Source: Candidatus Zixiibacteriota bacterium
GTDB lineage: Bacteria > Zixibacteria > MSB-5A5 > GN15 > FEB-12
DNA length: 64,000 nt
Reading direction: 5' to 3'
NCBI GenBank assembly: GCA_035380245.1
Contig: DAOSXA010000004.1
Location: 36,542-100,541 of the forward strand
Shown: in pieces, positions 16,145 to 25,706 of the stretch
Position numbering within the stretch: the first letter of the stretch is position 1
How the letters are laid out: every line of letters starts with the position of its first letter
Program-made: the position numbers and the translations under genes
The notes under the pieces: generated by a model
Told to the model about the DNA's origin: nothing
Database searches by the model: none
The model's input: the letters and a program-made list of their open reading frames with translations, nothing else

Positions 16145-17497
16145 TCATCCCCGAGCCTTGAAGAGTTTCGAGATCGCCCCCAGGTTTTTATGACGGGTGA
16201 TCATAATGACATGGTCGTCGGCTTCGATTACGGTGTCGCCGCCCGGAAGGATCATTCGGTCCTGGCGTACGATGATGCCCACAATAGACCCACGCTTGAG
16301 TTTCGATGCCAGCTTACGGATTTGCATGCCGGCGACATCGCTGGTTGGGCTGACGTTGAACCGGACCGCCTCGATATCAACATCATGCAGCCTCACAACC
16401 GCTCCGATCTGTCCGCGTGAGATGATTTCCAGAATTTCGCGAGCGGTGGTAAGACGAGGATTGAGAACATGGTCAATACCGATCGAATGGAAAAGAGCAT
16501 CGTGCTGGTTGTCGGTGGTGGTGGCAATTACCTCGTGAGCCCCCTCGACTTTAGCCAGCAGGGTCGAGAGCATGTTGTATTCGGCGGCGTTGGAGCTGGC
16601 GATGAAAAAGGAAGCAGACTCGATGTTGATTTCACGGAGAATGTCGGCCTGGGTACAATCGCCGTGGATGACCTGGACCGTTTCGAACTGGGCGGCTATT
16701 TCTTCGGCATGTTTGAGATTGGGATCGACCAGAATGACATTATTGTCGGTCTTATCGAGAGCCAGAGCCAGTTCGGCCGTGGCATAGGAATCACCACTGA
16801 CGACTATCTTGCGGCGCTTTTTGTGTTCGAAACCCATCATCTGCAGGAAGCGCGGCAATGATTCGCGCGGGAAAAGCGAATAAACGATATCGCCGGGAAG
16901 AATCTCGGTGGAGCCGTCGGGGATCATCCCTTCCCCGGCTCTGACGAGAGCGGCAAACAAAACGATATGCGGATTTATTTCCTGTCTGATTTGCAGCGGA
17001 GTTTTACCGGCAATCTCCATATTCTCGCGGACGCGGTAACCGCGAAGTAAAATCCGGCCTTCTTCAAAATCAGCCGACTCGACGGCATGGGGTGTCTCGA
17101 CAAACTGGAGGATGTTGTCCACCAGAACTTTCTCAGGGTGAATCACGGAGGTGATACCGATTTTGCTGAGTGAGGCGCTGTCGTTGTTGAACTCGCGGTT
17201 GCGAATACGAGCGATACGGCGGGGAACCTCATATTGAGCCGCAATGGCGCACACGACCATGTTAACCTCGTCGTTCGGCGTCACGGCCAGCACCATGTCG
17301 GCTTCCGGAAGACCTGCCTCATGGAGCACCGCCGGTGAACTCCCCGATCCGTTAATGATCTGAAGGTCTAATTTCTCCGAGATCTCACGGCAGAGATTGG
17401 CGTCCAACTCGACCAGTGACAGATGATGTTTATCTCTAAGCAGATGATCGGCTAGCGAATAACCAACTACACCGCCGCCAACAATGACAATTCTCAT
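16145..17497 (-). CDS. trkA: Trk system potassium regulatory protein TrkA (two RCK units)
   Basis: 450 residues with duplicated RCK_N-RCK_C architecture. First Rossmann unit starts MRIVIVGGGVVGYSLADHLL and includes DLQIINGSGSSPAVLHEAG; second starts RKIVVSGDSYATAELALAL with VQVIHGDCTQADIL. Each is followed by an RCK_C domain (for example TSDVAGMQIRKLASKLKRGS to ADDHVIMITRHKNLG). Binds NAD(H) and nucleotides and gates TrkH. In the second repeat the usual GxGxxG is SGDSYA, so that nucleotide pocket may be weakened. Confidence 0.95.
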   Translation of the reverse strand: MRIVIVGGGVVGYSLADHLLRDKHHLSLVELDANLCREISEKLDLQIINGSGSSPAVLHEAGLPEADMVLAVTPNDEVNMVVCAIAAQYEVPRRIARIRNREFNNDSASLSKIGITSVIHPEKVLVDNILQFVETPHAVESADFEEGRILLRGYRVRENMEIAGKTPLQIRQEINPHIVLFAALVRAGEGMIPDGSTEILPGDIVYSLFPRESLPRFLQMMGFEHKKRRKIVVSGDSYATAELALALDKTDNNVILVDPNLKHAEEIAAQFETVQVIHGDCTQADILREINIESASFFIASSNAAEYNMLSTLLAKVEGAHEVIATTTDNQHDALFHSIGIDHVLNPRLTTAREILEIISRGQIGAVVRLHDVDIEAVRFNVSPTSDVAGMQIRKLASKLKRGSIVGIIVRQDRMILPGGDTVIEADDHVIMITRHKNLGAISKLFKARG

Positions 17498-17627
17498 AAC
17501 TCGCGCTGATTCCGTTTTTTTTGGGCTCGGCTTCCTTTTTCAGCGACAAAATGCAGGCGATAGACCGGGCTTGGCAACCATTTAATCGGGAAGACGACTT
17601 CTCGGACAAAATCACGTTCACAAGAAA

Positions 17628-17652
17628 GGGCCGGAGTCATCGACTCCGGCCC
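17628..17652 (-). terminator. strong hairpin between the M32 gene and trkA
   Basis: GGGCCGGAGTC and GACTCCGGCCC form a perfect 11 bp stem with a 3 nt loop, 22 bp after the M32 stop. The T-run is poor (TTTCTTG on the minus strand), so termination may be partial, letting trkA-trkH be read from upstream. Confidence 0.7.
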
Positions 17653-17674
17653 CATAAAAACCATGATACCCGGA

Positions 17675-19189
17675 TTAGAATCCGTAAATGTCCGAGTACT
17701 TGGCGTACATATAGTCAACCAGCGGTTTGTACGACAGCTCCTGACCGGTAACCCGTTTCAACAGCTCGGGCGCCCGATAGCGGGTACCGTGCTGATGAAT
17801 GTTCACCCGGAGCCATTCGCGCAGTTTGAGAAGCTCGCCCCGCTCGAATTGCTCGTACAGGTCGGGCATATCTTCGAGAGCCTTGGCGAAGAACTGAGCC
17901 GACATCAGATTGCCCAGGCTGTAGGTCGGGAAATAACCGATAAGACCACTCGACCAATGGACATCCTGGAGACAACCGTTGCTGTCGGAATCGATTTCGA
18001 TGCCGAAGTATTTCTTGAAACGACTGTTCCATTCACTCGAAACATCGGCCGGTTTGAGATCGCCCCGGATCATCGCCCGTTCCAGTTCGAAGCGCAAAAG
18101 AATATGCAGGTTGTATGTAGCCTCGTCCGCCTCGACGCGAATGAAAGAGGGGGTGACGTTGTTGATCGCAGCGTAAAAATCCTCGATCTTGACACCGCTG
18201 AGACTGTCCCTGAAAATCCTTTGCGCCTGCGGGAAGAAATAGCGCCAGAACGGCAAAGAACGACCAATCTGGTTTTCCCACATCCGGGACTGCGATTCAT
18301 GCACCCCCAGTGAAGCCGATTCGCCGGCCGGAAGACCGAAATAGTCCTTCTTGTTCAAACCCATTTCATACAGCCCGTGACCGGCCTCGTGCATAATACC
18401 GAACAGGGCATCGTTGAGCCGTTTCGGATTGTAGCGAGTAGTGATGCGGGTGTCGCCGGGGCCCAGACCGGTACAGAACGGGTGGGTCGTTATATCAAGG
18501 CGACCGGCGGTGAAGCTGTACCCCATCGCCTGAGCTACGGACTCACCGAAAACCCGCTGGAGATTGACATCATAATCACGCTCGACAATCGAAACATCGG
18601 GGCGTTTCGGGGCGTCTTTGATTTTCCCGAGCAGTTCGACCAGCTCCTTACGAAGTCCCTCAAAGGTATCGGCGACGACATCGACAGTCATACCCTTCTC
18701 GTAGTTGTCGAGCAGCGCGTTGTAGGGCTCACCTTCGTAGCCAAAAGCCTCGGCTTTGCGAATGGTAAGATTCAGAACCTTTTCAAGCCAGGGCTGGAAG
18801 GCTTTGAAATTATTGGCGGCTCGCGCGCGAACCCATTCACTCTGAGCAAGGGTGGTCGTCTTCGACATTTCCTCGACCAGATCCTTGGGCAGCTTGGTTG
18901 CCTTATCGTAGTCGTAGCGGGTTTCGCGGATATTGGCGGCTTCGATGCTGCCGCTGTCCTTCATGAGTTCGGACTGCTCCAGTTCGGCAAGAAGATCACC
19001 GATTTTGGGATCGGTGAAGCGCTCGTGCACCAGGCCGGAAAGGAGAGAAAGCTGGTCGGCGCGTATCTGGGCGCCTTCGGGCGGCATGTGGGTGCGCTCA
19101 TCCCAGCCAAGCACTCCCGCAGCCGAAGCCAGTACGGCGATTTCGCGAATGCTCTCGATCAGTTTTTTATAGCTGTCTTGTGCGGACAT
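17675..19189 (-). CDS. M32 family carboxypeptidase (Taq type)
   Basis: 504 residues, normal for thermostable carboxypeptidase 1. Zinc site HEAGH lies in ALFGIMHEAGHGLYEMGL near residue 265, with the downstream ESQSRMWENQIGRSLPFW glutamate block and HPFCTGLGPGDTRITTRY, DEATYNLHILLRFELERA and GLIGYFPTYSLGNLMSAQ typical of M32. Cytosolic metallopeptidase trimming C-terminal residues. Start ATG 19189 follows AAGGAG. It is transcribed ahead of trkA but separated by the hairpin at 17628. Confidence 0.96.
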   Translation of the reverse strand: MSAQDSYKKLIESIREIAVLASAAGVLGWDERTHMPPEGAQIRADQLSLLSGLVHERFTDPKIGDLLAELEQSELMKDSGSIEAANIRETRYDYDKATKLPKDLVEEMSKTTTLAQSEWVRARAANNFKAFQPWLEKVLNLTIRKAEAFGYEGEPYNALLDNYEKGMTVDVVADTFEGLRKELVELLGKIKDAPKRPDVSIVERDYDVNLQRVFGESVAQAMGYSFTAGRLDITTHPFCTGLGPGDTRITTRYNPKRLNDALFGIMHEAGHGLYEMGLNKKDYFGLPAGESASLGVHESQSRMWENQIGRSLPFWRYFFPQAQRIFRDSLSGVKIEDFYAAINNVTPSFIRVEADEATYNLHILLRFELERAMIRGDLKPADVSSEWNSRFKKYFGIEIDSDSNGCLQDVHWSSGLIGYFPTYSLGNLMSAQFFAKALEDMPDLYEQFERGELLKLREWLRVNIHQHGTRYRAPELLKRVTGQELSYKPLVDYMYAKYSDIYGF

Positions 19190-19384
19190 GTTTGCTCCTT
19201 AGTCTATGTACAGGATTCCTTTATCACACTCCTAATCTGAACGGCTAAGATATGTAAAAGTTGCGGCAGAAACAACCATCGTCACAAATTGAGTATCGAA
19301 TCTCATGCCGGTTCGAAATCCTTTGGAAATCAGAGTCGTCGCGCCTTATATTCGACCCGGATCGTCTTTTCACGGAGGAAAACA

Positions 19385-20245
19385 GTGGCTAACGATAGAA
19401 TAAAAAAAGCCGACGCCTTAATCGATAAGCAATTCAATGTCCTCGATCACGGCTTTGTCCGGCTGATTGACTATATGGGTTCCGATGCCGCCATCGTTCA
19501 GGCGGCGCGCGTGAGTTACGGAGCCGGTACCAAGAAGGTTTCTCAGGATCGCGGTTTGATTCGCTACCTGATGCGCAACCGGCATACTTCGCCGTTCGAG
19601 ATGGTCGAATTCAAATTTCATGTCAAACTCCCGATTTTTGTCGCCCGGCAATGGATCCGCCATCGCACCGCCAACGTCAACGAGTTAAGCGGCCGTTATT
19701 CAGTGATGAAAGAAGAATTTTACATCCCGAACGAAGCCCATATCGGTTCCCAGGCGAAAGACAACAAACAAGGCCGAACCTTTGATGAAGTTCCCGCCGG
19801 TTTGAAAGCCAGGTTCGTCGACTGGCTCAATCAGACTCAGGGATCGAATTATGCTCGGTATCATGAACTGGTCGAGGACGGCCTCGCCCGCGAACTGGCC
19901 CGGATCAACCTGCCGCTTTCACTTTACACTGAGTGGTATTGGAAAATCGACCTGCACAACCTGTTCCATTTCCTGCGCTTGCGACTCGATAAACATGCCC
20001 AGTTGGAAATTCGGCTGTACGCCGAGGTAATGACCAAAATGGTGAAAGCGGTCTGTCCGCTAGCTTATGAAGCGTTCGAGGATTACATTCTCAACGCCGC
20101 GTCGTTTTCGGCTCAGGAATTAACGGTACTTAAACCGGCCCTTGCAGCGGTTGAAACTACGGAAGAGGCACTTGTCGAACAGGGTCTCTCCAAACGCGAG
20201 GCGGCGGAGTTGATCGATAAGCTGGAGCGAATAAAAAAGCTCTAG
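19385..20245 (+). CDS. thyX: flavin-dependent thymidylate synthase ThyX
   Basis: 286 residues from GTG 19385, which has GGAGG 6 nt upstream; the frame is open to 19289 but those 32 codons carry no family sequence and include the ribosome site. The ThyX signature RHRTANVNELSGRYS lies at about residues 92-106, and SPFEMVEFKFHVKLPIFVARQW and LARINLPLSLYTEWYWKIDLHN complete the fold. Makes dTMP from dUMP using FAD and methylenetetrahydrofolate. No thyA is seen in the window. Monocistronic. Confidence 0.97.
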   Translation: MANDRIKKADALIDKQFNVLDHGFVRLIDYMGSDAAIVQAARVSYGAGTKKVSQDRGLIRYLMRNRHTSPFEMVEFKFHVKLPIFVARQWIRHRTANVNELSGRYSVMKEEFYIPNEAHIGSQAKDNKQGRTFDEVPAGLKARFVDWLNQTQGSNYARYHELVEDGLARELARINLPLSLYTEWYWKIDLHNLFHFLRLRLDKHAQLEIRLYAEVMTKMVKAVCPLAYEAFEDYILNAASFSAQELTVLKPALAAVETTEEALVEQGLSKREAAELIDKLERIKKL

Positions 20246-20318
20246 CGGATTATTTCGTAAGGGGCTTTTGACAATTCCAGGTAGTCGGAGGATCGCACGG
20301 GCCCCCCGGGCTACACGA

Positions 20319-21443
20319 TTAAGAGCCTTGACCTCGCGTAGTGAACTCGGCCGTAGCGGCCGTCACCCCGTTAATCATCAGGTCTATCTTATGCTTCCCG
20401 GGATGATGTTTGCGCGTGGAATGATCCCTGAGAGATAGCGAAGTAACCAGTTCTAACTTCCCCCCGGCGGGAAGTTCTTTCTCCGACCATTTGAATACCT
20501 TGAGACCGCTGCGACCGTTGGGGCGAGCATAAGTCACACGGTAATCGATAACGATGCGCTGGGACTTGCGCGCAGCAGACGACAGAATCAAAGTCAGGCC
20601 GATTTTCGCTCCTATAATCGGATCGGCGGGAGATAAATCGAAGCGCTCTACTTTAACGCGGGGATTGGGAGTGAATCCCAACAGCTCAAACACCGGGGGA
20701 TAGCCGGTCTTTATCAGGGTGCGACAGCCGTGTTTGATGATCCAGTCGGTACGCGGGGAATTGTCTTTTTGCCAGCACAGGGCAGTTGCAATCGCCCGAT
20801 CGGGATGGTCGCGGGAGATGTCGTTGAGGTTGTTGGCCACGGCCTTGCGCACGTAGAGCGAGGGATCATCGCGAAGCAGGTCAATCAATTCGATCACCGG
20901 TCCCGGATCCTCGCGAAAGGCCTCTATATGTGCCACCCATACACCGCGCGGCCGGGAGCCCTCGGCGGCGAGACGGCGGACGTGCTCGTTCTTGTCGCGG
21001 GCCCAGCGAGTCATGATCTTCAGGGCGCGTTCAGGATTAGCTTTGACGAACGACCGGACCGCAAACTCGCTCGAACCGTGCTTGGTTAGCTCCCTCAGAG
21101 TTTTCATGCCCAGATCGAAATGCCCTCTCCCCCTTTCCTCGACCACACGGGTGAGAATCCAATTCCCGAAACCTCGGAGTTTTGGAGCCAGTTTGACAAT
21201 AATCGCAGCCGTTTGTTTGAAATCGAGCGGGAGACGAGAGCCCAGACAATTGGCAATGCGATCAATACGCTGTTTGAGTTCGAGTGTCTGAAACGACTTA
21301 TCGAATACCTCATCTATAAAACTGTCTCGAGAGAATTTGCTATAAACAGCGGCGATCTCATCGGCGAATCGCTCCACCAGTCTCCGGTTGACTTCATCTT
21401 TCCAGAGACCGGTGGAGTCGTTCTTAATGTCGCTTGAGGACAT
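20319..21443 (-). CDS. AlkC-like DNA alkylation repair protein with C-terminal Ig-like domain
   Basis: 374 residues. The centre holds HEAT-like helical repeats with HVRRLAAEGSRPRGVW and DDPSLYVRKAVANNLNDISRDHPD, typical of AlkC/AlkD-family base-excision glycosylases that remove 3-methyladenine. Residues ~260-374 are beta-rich (IGLTLILSSAARKSQRIVIDYRVTYARPNG...), matching the Ig-like domain that sets AlkC apart from AlkD. Starts 5 bp after pepF, so it is the second gene of that unit. The last codons lie in sequence resembling dispersed repeat family 2 (TTAAGAGCCTTGACCTCGCG), suggesting the 3' end was rewritten by a repeat insertion. Confidence 0.82.
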   Translation of the reverse strand: MSSSDIKNDSTGLWKDEVNRRLVERFADEIAAVYSKFSRDSFIDEVFDKSFQTLELKQRIDRIANCLGSRLPLDFKQTAAIIVKLAPKLRGFGNWILTRVVEERGRGHFDLGMKTLRELTKHGSSEFAVRSFVKANPERALKIMTRWARDKNEHVRRLAAEGSRPRGVWVAHIEAFREDPGPVIELIDLLRDDPSLYVRKAVANNLNDISRDHPDRAIATALCWQKDNSPRTDWIIKHGCRTLIKTGYPPVFELLGFTPNPRVKVERFDLSPADPIIGAKIGLTLILSSAARKSQRIVIDYRVTYARPNGRSGLKVFKWSEKELPAGGKLELVTSLSLRDHSTRKHHPGKHKIDLMINGVTAATAEFTTRGQGS

Positions 21444-21448
21444 ACCTC

Positions 21449-23263
21449 TTAGCTGATTTCCTTAACCAGCTTCACGAATTCATCGACATCGGCCACGGCG
21501 CGACGGCAGGCATCGAGCCAGAAATCCTCGCGAGTCAGGTCAACCCCGAGATGTTTGCGAGCCAGTTGTTCGCAGGTCATGCTGCCGGTGTCGGCCAGGA
21601 GCGCCCGGTATTTATCGGCGAACGCCGCGCCTTCCTTGTGGGCCCGGTCGTAGACGCCGCCTGCGAAAAGGAAACCGAACGTGTACGGGAAATTGTAATA
21701 AGGCAGACCGGACAAATAGAAGTGCAGCTTGGTGGCCCAGAACTGCGGATGGTAACCGTCCTTGTCGAGCAGTGAACCAAAAGCCCGCTCCTGAGCCGAG
21801 GTCATTATCTCACTCAGCTTATCGGGACCGGATACCCCCTCGCGGCGGGCTTCGTAAAGGTCCCGCTCGAAGAGATAACGGCAGTGCAAATCACAGAACA
21901 TGGTATAGGCGGCCTGGAGCTTCTGTTCGATCAACAGGATTCTTTCCATCGGCTCGGTGGTCTGTTTCAGAGCGGCATCCATAGTGAGCGTCTCGGAAAA
22001 GATCGAGGCGGTTTCGGCCAGACACATGGGATAGCCGCCCGCGAAAGCCGGGTGATCTTTCAGAACATGATGATGATAAGCGTGTCCCAGTTCGTGCGAG
22101 AGGGTGAGTAAATTCTCGAACGTCCCGGAATAGGTCATGAAAATACGCGACTCCTTGACCGGTCCCATACCGGCACACCAGCCGCCGCCGGCTTTACCGG
22201 GACGGTTCTCAGCCTCGACCCAGCGCTTGTCCAGAGCCATGCGGAAAAAATCCGCCATGTCGTCCGAGAAGCCTCGGGCGTGATCGACAATCAGGTTGCC
22301 GGCATCTTCGAAGCTGTAGAGCTTGTCGGCTTTACCGCAGGGTGCGAACTGGTCGTACCAGGAGAATTTATCGATTCCGAGGAGTCGCTTCTTGGCATCT
22401 ATGTATGGCTTGAGTTGCGGCGTTACCTCAGCCACCACCCGCCACATGGTATCGAGTGTCTTTTTCTTCAAACGGCCTATTTGAAGAGCCTCGACCAGCG
22501 GTGACTCCCAGCCGCGTTTGGTGTGCAGCGTCAGCCGGAAGCCGGCAATAGCGTTCAGCATCATGGCCGTCTGGTTAATGTAGGGCTTCCAGCCTTCGTA
22601 CATTTTCTCGAACGCCTGCTGCCGCACGGCGCGGTCGGCATCGGACATCTTGGTGGCGATTTGCCCCATGGAAATTTTCTCGGTCTTCTTGCCGACCTTG
22701 AAATCCACTTTTATGTCGCCGGCCGTTTTGTCGTAAAGCCGGTTCCAGGCATGGAGACCGTCCACGGCAAGATCGAGCGCCAATTGTTCCTGTTCGAGCG
22801 GCAGCTTCGAGCGAGCGATAGTACGCAGTTCATCGAGATAGAAAACGATTCCGCTCATACGCGGCTCGGTCATGAGTTTTTTCCAGTTGGTGTCGCTCTG
22901 ACGTAAAGATACCGCTTCGAGTTGTGAAAGCAGTTTCTTCCAGCGCGTAGCGAACACATCGCCTTCGGCCGCAATGGCATGAGCCGGGGTATCATCGACG
23001 TTTTGACAAACAAGACAGCCGGCCAGGGCCTCGATCAGTTGGATATTCTCCTCGAGTGACTGAAGCAACTCGATCATATCGGCCCAACGCGTGACGGCGT
23101 CCTGGTTTTTAAGGTCCGGCAGATCGGAGAATAGCTTCTCAGCTCGCTTGAGTGAGCGGTCGGTTTTCTCGCGGTGTTTCTTGAATTCGGGTGAAGTACT
23201 GCCACCGGGGAATATGGAATCGAGGTCCCAAGTGGGTGCCGGGGGAATTTTATTCGCAGACAT
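21449..23263 (-). CDS. pepF: oligoendopeptidase F-type M3 metallopeptidase
   Basis: 604 residues, the standard length of PepF. The HExxH zinc site is in LTLSHELGHAYHHHVL near residue 390, with the third ligand in MCLAETASIFSETL. N-terminal WDLDSIFPGGSTSPEF and GPVKESRIFMTYSGTFENLL are family blocks, as is YYNFPYTFGFLFAGGVYDRA near the end. Cleaves short cytosolic peptides. First gene of a pair with the AlkC-like gene. Confidence 0.96.
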   Translation of the reverse strand: MSANKIPPAPTWDLDSIFPGGSTSPEFKKHREKTDRSLKRAEKLFSDLPDLKNQDAVTRWADMIELLQSLEENIQLIEALAGCLVCQNVDDTPAHAIAAEGDVFATRWKKLLSQLEAVSLRQSDTNWKKLMTEPRMSGIVFYLDELRTIARSKLPLEQEQLALDLAVDGLHAWNRLYDKTAGDIKVDFKVGKKTEKISMGQIATKMSDADRAVRQQAFEKMYEGWKPYINQTAMMLNAIAGFRLTLHTKRGWESPLVEALQIGRLKKKTLDTMWRVVAEVTPQLKPYIDAKKRLLGIDKFSWYDQFAPCGKADKLYSFEDAGNLIVDHARGFSDDMADFFRMALDKRWVEAENRPGKAGGGWCAGMGPVKESRIFMTYSGTFENLLTLSHELGHAYHHHVLKDHPAFAGGYPMCLAETASIFSETLTMDAALKQTTEPMERILLIEQKLQAAYTMFCDLHCRYLFERDLYEARREGVSGPDKLSEIMTSAQERAFGSLLDKDGYHPQFWATKLHFYLSGLPYYNFPYTFGFLFAGGVYDRAHKEGAAFADKYRALLADTGSMTCEQLARKHLGVDLTREDFWLDACRRAVADVDEFVKLVKEIS

Positions 23264-23462
23264 GACTCTCTCCGCAAGTTGTAGCGTTTCTGAATTGCTG
23301 GTCTAAAATACTCAATTCCAATCCGCGCCGCAAGCCTTCCGACCATCCGGACCTGATACAAGACGCATTTTATCGCAAAATATGAGACTCACCGGCAGGA
23401 ACGTTGATAAGGAGGTCTCCTACCAGATATTTTAGCGTCTCATGTCGCCCCGGCAATCAGGT

Positions 23463-23560
23463 TAGGTCAGGTCGCTTGCAACCTGACATTGTAGGGCACG
23501 TCTCCCCGAGACGTGCCGAATAATAATGATATGGGGCAGATGAGGACATCTGCCGCCCAC
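23463..23560 (-). repeat. multi-hairpin intergenic element, inverted copy
   Basis: Read on the minus strand it has GTGGGCGGCAGATGTCCTCA hairpin, then GGCACGTCTC-loop-GAGACGTGCC, then a TGTCAGGTTGCAAGC hairpin, the same module order as 29059-29150. Stem bases differ between copies but still pair (CAGATGTCCTCATCTG here, CAGACGTCCTCGTCTG at 26606). The gene-free stretch 23264-23833 is almost wholly built from such elements. Confidence 0.8.
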
Positions 23561-23561
23561 T

Positions 23562-23736
23562 TCCCACCCGAGGGGTGGGCACAAAAATCGATACAAATTG
23601 TAGGTCGAAACTCCTGTCCGCCGAAGGCGGATCGCGAAGCGAAGTTTCGACTCCTGTTAACGTTTGCAAACTTCCCACCCGAGGGGTGGGGCACCGGACA
23701 TCTGCCGCCCACTTCCCACCCGAGGGGTGGGCACCG
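23562..23736. repeat. REP element among three CCCACCCGAGGGGTGGG palindromes
   Basis: A REP at 23604-23651 (GTCGAAA ... TTTCGAC with inner stem TCCGCC-GAA-GGCGGA and TCGC-GAA-GCGA) lies between copies of CCCACCCGAGGGGTGGG near 23563, 23669 and 23717. The stretch CATCTGCCGCCCACTTCCCA also occurs twice, at about 23548 and 23699. It has the look of a repeat insertion hot spot upstream of cstA. Confidence 0.85.
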
Positions 23737-23833
23737 AAAAAAATGAAGATGTGTTCCCGCTTTCGGGCGTGTTGAAAAAAACCTTTCGGCGGTCATGATC
23801 GAGGCATAGATTGTCGAGGACAATCAACGGGAT

Positions 23834-25582
23834 ATGGGGTCTTCGATGAATGTACTCGTCTATTTTCTTCTGGCTTTAATCGCTTATGCCCTCGCTTTCC
23901 GCTTCTACGGCAAATTCATAGCGAGATCTTTCGGCGAAAAAGACGACCGTCCGACACCGGCGGTCGAAATCAACGACGGCAAGGATTTTGTCCCAACACG
24001 ACCATCGGTGCTGTTCGCCCATCATTATTCGACCATCGCCGGCGCAGGCCCGATTGTCGGACCAACCCTGGGTATTCTCTACGGTGTCGGTCCGGCCTGG
24101 TTGTGGGTAGTGCTGGGAGCGATATTTTTCGGCGCGGTGCATGACTTCTCGGCGCTGTTTTCGTCTATTCGCGAACGCGGTTCGAGCATGGCTGAAATCG
24201 CACGAAAATCACTGGGACCTTCGGGTTTTACTCTCTTCATTATCTTCACGATCATGTTGATCGTTCTGGTTACAGCAGCGTTCCTGTCGTTGACGGCAGT
24301 TTCTTTGACTTCGCTCTACCCGCTCGACAGCCTCGGCCTGGATCAGTCGCAAACGATGCTGCGCACGATGGTCAAGGACGGCCAGACGTTCGGAATTATC
24401 GGCGGTATCGCCTCATCGTCGGTGATCGTCATCACGGCTCTCGCTCCCCTGCTGGGTTTTCTGGTTACAAAAAAGAACCTGCCCACGCCGGTGGCGTTTT
24501 TGTTCGCGGCCGCGATTTGTATCGTGTCGATCTGGGCCGGTTTCAGAATGCCGCTTTCGCTGGCCCCGGTGGTCTGGATGATCGTCATCTCGATTTACAC
24601 CTTTTTCTCGTGTGAAGCTCCCGTGTGGCTGATTTTACAACCACGCGATTTCGTGAACGTCCAGATTCTCTACGCCGGTATGATAGCAATGATCCTGGGG
24701 GTAGTAATCGGCGGATTCAACGGATTGACCGTCAATGCGCCGGTGTCGAATATAGCAGTCGGTTCAGCCAAAATGGGACCGGTCTGGCCGTTCCTGTTTA
24801 TCACCATCGCCTGTGGAGCGATTTCGGGATTTCATGCCCTGGTTTCCGGCGGGACTTCATCGAAGCAACTGGCCAAAGAATCACAGGCTCTGACGGTCGG
24901 CTACGGCGGGATGCTTCTCGAAAGCCTCCTGGCGGTACTGGTACTGGTCGTTATTGGGTCATCGCTGGATTTTAGCGAATACATCGCGATTGCCTGGCCT
25001 GAGGGAGCAAGCGGCAATCCGATTTTGGCATTTGCGCTCTCGATGGGGCATCTGATGCACAACACATTAGGCATTTCGATGGCGTTTGGATCGGTGATGG
25101 GGATTTTAATCGTCGAGGGTTTCCTGATAACGACGCTCGATTCGGCCGTGCGCCTCAATCGCTACCTGTTCGAGGAGTTGTGGAACAACCTGTTTGACGA
25201 AACACCCTGGTTCATGAAGACGTTCTGGTTCAACTCCGGACTGGCGGTTGTGTTGATGTTTTCCATTGCCTACAGCGGCGGCTACAAAGCCATCTGGCCG
25301 GTGTTCGGATCAACCAACCAATTACTGGCGGCCATTACTTTGATCGCGGTATCGGTCTGGTTACATCGGGCCGGACGCAAGAGCTGGTTTACATTGATAC
25401 CGGCGGTGGTGATGCTCGTAACGACCATCGCAGCCCTGATCTATAAGCTGTTTTATGAATATATCCCGGACGGCAAATTTATTCTCATTGCGACTGATAT
25501 TGTGTTGCTGGTGCTTTCGGTGGGAGTAATTCGACTGTCCTGGCGTCAGTACGGTAAGGCTGCGGTTAAGACGACTTCGTAG
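23834..25582 (+). CDS. cstA: carbon starvation protein A family transporter
   Basis: 582 residues with about 15 hydrophobic segments. Family blocks: FVPTRPSVLFAHHYSTIAGAGPIVGP, WLWVVLGAIFFGAVHDFSALF, ISGFHALVSGGTSSKQLAKE and TTLDSAVRLNRYLFEE, and the terminal IWPVFGSTNQLLAAITL. CstA proteins take up peptides or pyruvate, often when carbon is short. Start ATG 23834; ATG 23846 is an alternative. Monocistronic, downstream of a repeat cluster. Confidence 0.96.
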   Translation: MGSSMNVLVYFLLALIAYALAFRFYGKFIARSFGEKDDRPTPAVEINDGKDFVPTRPSVLFAHHYSTIAGAGPIVGPTLGILYGVGPAWLWVVLGAIFFGAVHDFSALFSSIRERGSSMAEIARKSLGPSGFTLFIIFTIMLIVLVTAAFLSLTAVSLTSLYPLDSLGLDQSQTMLRTMVKDGQTFGIIGGIASSSVIVITALAPLLGFLVTKKNLPTPVAFLFAAAICIVSIWAGFRMPLSLAPVVWMIVISIYTFFSCEAPVWLILQPRDFVNVQILYAGMIAMILGVVIGGFNGLTVNAPVSNIAVGSAKMGPVWPFLFITIACGAISGFHALVSGGTSSKQLAKESQALTVGYGGMLLESLLAVLVLVVIGSSLDFSEYIAIAWPEGASGNPILAFALSMGHLMHNTLGISMAFGSVMGILIVEGFLITTLDSAVRLNRYLFEELWNNLFDETPWFMKTFWFNSGLAVVLMFSIAYSGGYKAIWPVFGSTNQLLAAITLIAVSVWLHRAGRKSWFTLIPAVVMLVTTIAALIYKLFYEYIPDGKFILIATDIVLLVLSVGVIRLSWRQYGKAAVKTTS

Positions 25583-25706
25583 ACATTTCTCGAGTCATCG
25601 CAAAACACTCTAATTTCTTGAGATCGATCTAAGGTACGACCGGTCTGCCTGCCGATAATTGTAACAGAAGCAGCACTGTCCCCAACGCCCTGAGAGGAGT
25701 ATGTCC

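Noticed and set aside
19289..19384. N-terminal extension of thyX
   Set aside because: GTG 19385 has an ideal ribosome site and the extra 32 residues do not resemble ThyX.
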